Shown: positions 57,566-64,000 of the stretch, piece after piece | How the letters are laid out: each line of letters begins with the position of its first letter | How positions within the stretch are numbered: position 1 is the stretch's first letter | NCBI GenBank assembly: GCA_036023115.1 | Contig: JAYKKT010000061.1 | Location: 16,184,501-16,248,500 of the forward strand | Source: Brasenia schreberi | Taxonomy: Eukaryota; Streptophyta; Magnoliopsida; Nymphaeales; Cabombaceae | Reading direction: 5' to 3' | DNA: 64,000 bases | Notes under the pieces: generated by a model | What the model was told of the DNA's origin: nothing | The model's database searches: none | Seen by the model: only the letters and a program-made list of their open reading frames with translations | Translations under genes and position numbers: made by a program

Positions 57566-58673
57566 AATGTCTCCTACGATTATATCCATAGTCATCAAGT
57601 ATGAGTCATAATAATAGTAATTTCATGCGAGAAACTCGAGCAACTTGGTTTTAAAACTATTAGATTTCTGTTCATCAGGTCAACCAACAAATGTTTCTCA
57701 AATGTGATTCTTGGGAATATGTTCATTCACTATTAGGATCTACAAATGCAACCACTTCTATCTCAGTTTTGTTGCTTACCGCAAACTCAAGAACCTTCCA
57801 CTAGAATTCTTTACCTTTCTGCTCTCATGCTTTCTCCTTCAGATATTTTTCCTCCAACCATTGAGTCGATAACCATTTTAACTTCCATAAAAAGGAATTG
57901 GCTTGAGTTGAAATGAATTTGTCATGTCTCGATGTCCAAACTTTTTTTGTCCTTAGCCTACAACTAACCAGCTCTATATTAATTAACCATATAGAGTTTG
58001 GGATTACAAGCATCATCTTTGGGTCCAATGGGGTATTTGTCCTCGTTATGTAATCATGTTTAGTCATACAATTTGATGGAAACCTCATCTACTTTTTCAA
58101 GGAAAATGAACTCCTACTAGAACTACTAAGAACATGACTCGACCTAAAATCATGAATCAGTCATTAGAGTCCATTGCAATTGAGGACTTGATTGATGACC
58201 TTCAAAGCTCCATGCACACAACTGCCAGCAAGGGACTTTCATGCTTTCTTAAACCATGTAACACCACCCTCTGAAGAATCACAATTTTGCAACAAATGTT
58301 AGGCTAGGTCATATATGCTATGCATGCCAGTTAAGAATATCATAATGATGACATCGTTATTATTTTATTATTAATAATTGACATAAAATGTCTAATCTTC
58401 TCAACATGTGTGATTTTCTCTTTTACTTTTTGTGCTTTAGTTTTCATCCCTCCAAAGAATACATCAGGATTGGCAAAAATGCTTTTAAATGTTATATATT
58501 TTCTCATGTCGTTGTCTAAACTCATTGCCACTTCGAATTCTAAACCGAATGAATAATCACGCAAGGCATATATGACTTGACATTGATGGGACATGGTTTT
58601 TTTTCACTATAAAACATGATCGAGGGTCTCATTCTTTCACATCCTTCTCTTTAATTTTTTTTTAACTTTCTTC
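57566..58673 (-). other. Gypsy element D, region between post-pol and 3' LTR
   Basis: No conserved domain is recognised. Minus-strand frames 58594-58340 and 58088-57825 are open but unassigned; they may be remnants of an extra ORF of this family. A 26-bp exact patch at 57658-57683 copies 56368-56393 of the LTR repeat. Confidence 0.4.
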
Positions 58674-58678
58674 ATGCA
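58674..58678. repeat. target-site duplication ATGCA (left)
   Basis: ATGCA precedes TGTAAAC at 58679 and recurs at 60946-60950 after the LTR end. Confidence 0.85.
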
Positions 58679-60945
58679 TGTAAACACCCAAAAATTTTCT
58701 CAAAACATTTGATTTTTTAAGAAATTTTGCCTTTTCAAGAAAAAATTGTTGTTTTTGGCCTTTTAAGGGTTTTCAAATAAAGAGACCTTAAACGAACTCA
58801 TTTTCGCACAAAATTTTGTAACAGCCTCAAAATAAGGATAAATGGTACCCCTCAAGTCGAAATTGGCTGGATTCTATCTTTTTAAATGATGGTCTTCAAA
58901 GAAAGAATGGTTTCAAACAAGTTTTCAAAGAAACAAATGAAAATGAGACATTGGGAACCAAACCGAAAAATGTTTGCAAAATGTCAAATTTACAAAAACC
59001 TTTGTAATTCAAAAACAAATCAAATCCAAATCAGGTCTCAAAAGCTCGCCCGATTGAGGATAGTCCTACTCCAAGGCCCTACAGTCATCCAAATGGTTAA
59101 AGCAGTCCGAAACACTACACCCAAAGGTGAAAGAGGTTCGAGATCTTACACCCATCGAAAGGGTTAAAGTGGTCCAACACCCTACACCTAACAAAGGGTT
59201 AAAGTGGTTGAAACGGTAAAGACTAACTCACGAAGCGAAAGCAGGTCACCAATGCAAATAAACATTGGGAATGAAACTTAGTTGTTTTTCAAAAGAATCT
59301 TTGAAGATTTTGATAAAACTCGATGTTTTCAAATATATCTCAAATAAAATGGTTTTAAAAAGAAATATTTGAAACCATGAATCTTAATTGAAATCAAGTA
59401 CAGGATTCAAGTCCAATTCAATTCAGGGATAAGCTGCGAATCCAAGCTAACATGGAATCAAGACTCATGGTCGGCATCAAAGAACCCAAGGCTAAGACAT
59501 GGGGCTGCACTTAGCCAACAAGTGAAGGCCACAGCTGGGTCAAAGAGGCCGACTTCATGCACTCAAGTGCTTAAGGGACAACCACAAGGCGGGCTGCAAG
59601 ACTACACCAAGTGTCGCACCAGGCCAAGCCACACCTAGCCAGAACCGCACCAAGGGCTGCACCAAACCATGTGGCTAGACTCACCTTGACCTAGGGGCAC
59701 CACCAACCCATACCCAATTCGAGATCCACTTGAAGCCTATAAATAGAGGCCTTGGGGCTGGGTTTTAAGCATGAAAAGAGCATTGAAGGAAGGTGGTAAA
59801 GAGCCTAAGAGAGAGAGGGAAAGAAAGAGAGAGAGAGAGAAGAGAGAGGAAGAAGGAGGAACCATCTCTTGTAAATTCTTCCAAATTTGTTCCAAGTAGG
59901 GCTCCTTTATTTTCTTCTTCCTTACTTTCATTCATTAGAAAGGGGTTGTATTAATGCTGCCCATTTCATTTCGTTACTTTCACGCTTATTACTTTTTTAA
60001 TTTCAAGTTTCCTCTACCACTCTATACATTATAATCCCTTATATCTCCTAATCTTCTCTATGCTTAAGCTATAGATATACTTCAATTCATTTCCTTCAGT
60101 CAAGTTTGATTTGTCTTTCAATTTCGGATGAGATGCATTTATGTATTTTCTAAACACGAAAATTTATTTTAAGCATCTTGTATCTGTTTGATGATTTATT
60201 TTTAATTTTCTATCTTCTACTCCGAATGATCTAAAACTTAATATATCGAATCCCCACACACCAGCCCACCTCTCATAAAATTTTTAAGAATTTTAGGATC
60301 GTAGAGCCATGTAATTAAAATTGGGAAAAATTAGAAAAATCCATAGTTGAATCTGTAAAACCTGTGTTTACTACAACAGATGTTTGGTTATCATCTCATA
60401 ACTTTATCTATAGTGAACCAATTTCATTGAAACTTATCTCATAGCAAAACTGATATTTATATATTTTCAACAAGACCAAGTTCATAAAGATTAGAGCTTT
60501 GTGGATCGAGATACTGACGCACATAACTGTTTCAGACGTCTAAGAAAGGGTCATTCTCTGATTTAATTTCAAACTGTCACCACACCAAAATTAGAATAAA
60601 AAATAGTTTTTGAACCTCCATATGATCCTCCTGTAAAATTTTCGTTATTTTTGGAGATTCATAAGCTATTTTAAAAAATTCAAAAATTAGTTCTGAAAAC
60701 ATAATAATTTTCTGTTTTTCAAACCTTGCTCACGAATTTGGTTAAGCCATTTGAGTTTGAAAAGTTAATTTCAAAAACATATCTGATGAAGAAGGCATAA
60801 GTCGAAAAGATCTCACTTCTCTACAATCGCCATTAAAGTCAGAAAATACAACTTTGCTAGTTTGGCATGCTCGCGCACGACATAGTGTGTGAAAAGTTAT
60901 TTCAAGTATCTACATAGATTTCGGAGTAAAATTTCCACATGTATA
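58679..60945 (+). mobile_element. solo LTR B (Tat-like Gypsy), 2,267 bp, inserted in element D
   Basis: It starts TGTAAACACCC and ends ATGTATA (a decayed GTTTACA), flanked by ATGCA duplications. No internal domain is attached. It is the closest relative of LTR A, inverted and 19 kb away. It has a TATA box at 59739-59747, a GA-rich leader (59800-59850), and a TATA-upstream patch of 'ggctgcacca' or 'cgcaccaagg' words at 59505-59690 with C-over-G bias. Confidence 0.88.
59739..59747 (+). promoter_or_regulatory. TATA box of solo LTR B
   Basis: TATAAATAG then AGGCC, with an 'agagagagagaga' leader 70-110 bp downstream. Confidence 0.75.
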
Positions 60946-60950
60946 ATGCA
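60946..60950. repeat. target-site duplication ATGCA (right)
   Basis: ATGCA directly after the LTR B end. Confidence 0.85.
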
Positions 60951-62390
60951 GCCAAACTTCCCTAAGAAAAATGTGTTGTCTCTTCCACAACAAACACTCG
61001 CATCGCCTCCAACAATGCTACTTCATGTAAGCCAGTGATTGGTGCAAGTGGGGAATTTTTTACCTTATTAAATTGTATTATAAGCCATCTTTTTCACCAA
61101 CCTCAAATTTCTTTTTAGCTTCTTGGGTCTTTTGATATACCAAACTCAATTCTTTTATTTCCAAACTAGGTGTGGTAGGCACAACCCTCCTAGACTTTCA
61201 TGTTATCACCAGACTCTTCTTCGGTGATTTTGTACTCTATTTTTTAAGCTCTTTTTCTCCTTCTTTTTTCCTTATTTCTAAAAACCTTTCATACCAAGAA
61301 TTTTTAGAAACCAACATCCAAAATTTAGAGAAGGTTACTTGGGATGAACATGCCAACTTCATCTATTTTAGTTGTATAAGTTCAACATCTGTCTGAATCC
61401 CATAGCAATTGTAAAAAAATATTGTGTCACTGTTGACGCTCTATTTTTTTATCATCGTTTTAATTTTTGTTACTTTTTCCTAAGTAATCCTTTAGAGGCA
61501 TTTGATCCTTCATTTCTCAACTAGCCTATAAAAGAACACCAAACATTGCTTTTGGCCCATAGTTGCTTCTCCAATGTTGAATATACCTTTATTTTCTTCA
61601 GCTACAACCTCTTACTCTCCCGAGTCACCAACTTGCTCACCTTAAACAGGAGGAATTCTTTTTAGGTAGAGTTTTATTAAAACTTCATTCTCAAACTGGA
61701 CACTATCAATATGCCTCAATAAGCTACTCCACTTGAAATATGAAAATAACACTCATTTTTACCCTCGGTCATGGAAAATATGCGACTATAAATATCAAAA
61801 AAGGTATCCAACTTTAGTCAAATTACTTCGAGAGAGTGACAATGATTCTTGTCCTCTTGAGACTTGTTGAACGGGGTTGGAACATCATCTCCTTCTATCA
61901 AACGAACAATGACCGAGATGTTTAGCCCATCAATGTGAGCTCATTCAACAAATTTTTTGCTCCATTTATCCCGTTGAGACAGTGGCGAGCAACATATCAA
62001 CGTGTAATTCATCGAATGATGTGGCAACTAAAGCTAACCTTCGAATAGTCAAGAGTTTTTCTTTTAATGGCTTTAGGGTCAACCCAAGAACCACCTTGTA
62101 ATATGAAGAGTGGTGGTCCTCAGCCATTTATGCCATCTTTGACCAAGAAAGCCATCATCAACCAATTCACTAGCTTCACACTAGCTGAACCAAACACCAA
62201 ACATATCATAGGTAGAAGATCATGAGGAGAATCCTCATTGGGTCATAGATGTCTTAGAAGGGTAAGTTTCCCTTGTTTGCATTTCCATATTCACTTTTCT
62301 TTTATTCTTTTTAATGATGCTTCTTCTTGTCCTATGAGCTTGAATAGAGGTCCCTTTTAATGACCCCTAATTTGCTCAAGGTCATCACAA
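60951..62390 (-). other. Gypsy element D, post-pol region of unknown content
   Basis: Broken open frames on the minus strand, Lys/Ser-rich, without a domain I recognise. They continue across the solo LTR into 58673 and below. This may be an additional ORF of the family or captured host sequence. Confidence 0.35.
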
Positions 62391-63519
62391 TTTGTAAAGA
62401 AGAACCCCAAGCTTTTGCCTCAAATAGCGATACATGCTACACCTAGTCAAGGTAGTCTATGTACGTGGCAATCAAACTACAACCCTTGATACATCTTGTC
62501 AGGAGGAGACTTGAGTTTCAACTCCATCTCGGGTAATGGTTGTTGTGGGTTCAATCTCGAAAACTCCCATCAAGATGACTCTTATTAAGGAACTTTGATA
62601 AGAAGCTCAAACTGAAGCCCCTATAACTTCAAGACTTGAGATATTGCTCATTTCAACCAACACTCCACAACCTTGCTTGGACACCCCATCAAAAACCCCT
62701 CCTTCAAGACCAAAATCCACTCTTATAGAGGGCATCGCTAATGTTCCTCTGCAGAATATCCTAGTCAACATGGATACATCAAGCGATGAAATTATATTGA
62801 CATGAAAATAATGCTTTTGGCATCCTTACGAATCGAGACAAATATAGAGTTCATTTGATGAATTCTCGGTAAAATTTTTGGGAAAGGGTGACAGTTCCAA
62901 GGTACTCTCTATTCTACACTTCAAAGGCTGACCACCAATTGAGATATACCTCTTTGATCTTAGTAGATATACTTTAATCTCAAGAGAGACACCAATTATC
63001 AGTTGTTGAGGCTCTTTGTGAACTATCAATGGATGTATGATCTTTGTACTCAATTATACTACCTTGCAAAATAATAAGCTCATTCAAGAGTATCTCTTAA
63101 CAACTTTCAATCTTGAGCTTCCAATTTATGGGATAGTATGAATTGGTATCAACAAGCTCGTGAGCATATTGGTATCCACTCTCTCTCGAAGTTGCATCCC
63201 TCACAACACAACTAGGCTCCTCAATGATCATTTGGCTTTACACTATCAAGAACTGTCAATCACAATTCAAGCTTACAAGAAAGAGTGATAGAAATTATGA
63301 GAACTCTATGAAGTCTATTTGGATTCCCTCTTGAGGCACCAAGAACAAGAACCATTGGCACCCAAGAACTTCAGGGAATTGGTCTTGTCGGGGACCTCAG
63401 TTTCCTTTGATAAGGCATTCACCTCGAGATGACTAATCTTTATTTATTCTTTGTGATTCTTACAACAATTGGACACTCATATTTATTGAATTTTTTCAAA
63501 TAAACTATCTTTTCCAAGT
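62391..63519 (-). pseudogene. Gypsy element D post-pol ORF remnant
   Basis: Collinear with 43945-44880 of element C. The minus-strand frame 63053-62826 aligns with 44685-44365 (both include an LxxGV or DNWWL-like segment before EIxVxL/EIEHVH, then a LPKxxTxN-type end). The product is unknown. Confidence 0.55.
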
Positions 63520-64000
63520 TGAAGGATAATATTTCTTTAATTATCTATCATTTATATTCCTTGCATATTCTTCTCCTTTAATTTTTGTCAATCTATATAC
63601 TCCTCAAGGTAGAACCTTTGAGAATAAATATGGTTCATCCCAATTGGAAGATAATTTTCCAAATTCTGTCTTTTTCAAAGATTGGTAGTATGGTCTTCTA
63701 AGTTGAATCCTCCTCTCAAAACTATTTTACTTGAACAATTTTGTTGTATGTTCGAGCAACTTTTCACTTATTAGCAACTAGATTATCGAATGCCATCAAG
63801 TGGTGTTCGTCCACCAATCGAGCTCTATCATCAATGACTGGAATTATTCATGAGGTTATAAATTATTTTACTTAGCTACCCAAGACTTGACACTAATTTC
63901 TATTAGGAACACTGCATCATGTCCATACATAAGTCGAAATGGAGTCATGCCATAGGCTTTGAAGTTTCGATATGCCCAAAGAACTTTAGGTAATACCTTG
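63520..64000 (-). pseudogene. Gypsy element D integrase C-terminal region
   Basis: From the window end on the minus strand, frames read YGMTPFRLMYGHDAVFLIEI, the end of the integrase core, then after breaks a 'GKLSSNWDEPYL' block (about 63660) and EEYARNIND, with a KYYP terminus near 63520. This is the usual C-terminal end of plant Gypsy pol. The element continues beyond the window. Confidence 0.8.

Overview
The window is nuclear DNA from a flowering plant. The signs are one intact intronless plant-type matrix metalloproteinase gene, plant-lineage Copia and Gypsy retrotransposons (initiator-Met tRNA primer sites; dual RNase H typical of the Tat/Ogre group), a MULE-type transposase with an OTU-like tail, a tRNA-derived SINE pair, a hAT-type MITE and very AT-rich spacers. 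I could not place it more finely than angiosperm. There is no bacterial or viral gene cluster.

Layout. 0.9-3.0 kb: decayed MULE transposase, followed by a decayed Gypsy element (3.0-6.5 kb). 7.0-7.5 kb: LINE ORF1 remnant. 9.3-10.4 kb: the metalloproteinase gene on the minus strand, the only gene that looks intact. 10.5-15.4 kb: spacer with a diverged 0.3 kb direct duplication and MITE-like debris. 15.4-20.9 kb: Copia element on the minus strand with both LTRs. 21.9-23.2 kb: fragment of a sister Copia. 24.2-24.5 kb: fragment of a receptor-like kinase gene. 24.6-29.8 kb: Copia element with two LTRs. 29.9-36.1 kb: first and late exons of what looks like one plastid membrane-protein (DUF2232-like) gene, with a MITE, an RTE LINE fragment and a Copia fragment between them.

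37.4-64 kb is a nested Gypsy block. A Tat-type element on the minus strand (37.4-43.9 kb) is joined at a filler-DNA scar to a second minus-strand Gypsy (43.9-54.5 kb). A third, of the same family as the second, runs from about 56.3 kb past the window end. The second and third each carry a solo LTR of a Tat-like family inserted in the opposite orientation (45.3-48.4 kb, target duplication AGAAG; 58.7-60.9 kb, target duplication ATGCA). A pair of inverted SINE copies lies between them at 54.9-55.3 kb.

Apart from the metalloproteinase, every coding region carries stops, frameshifts or deletions. What is informative here is the order of events: nested insertions, LTR-LTR recombination leaving solo LTRs, and at least three short templated-repair scars. 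I did not find a convincing new multi-gene system.
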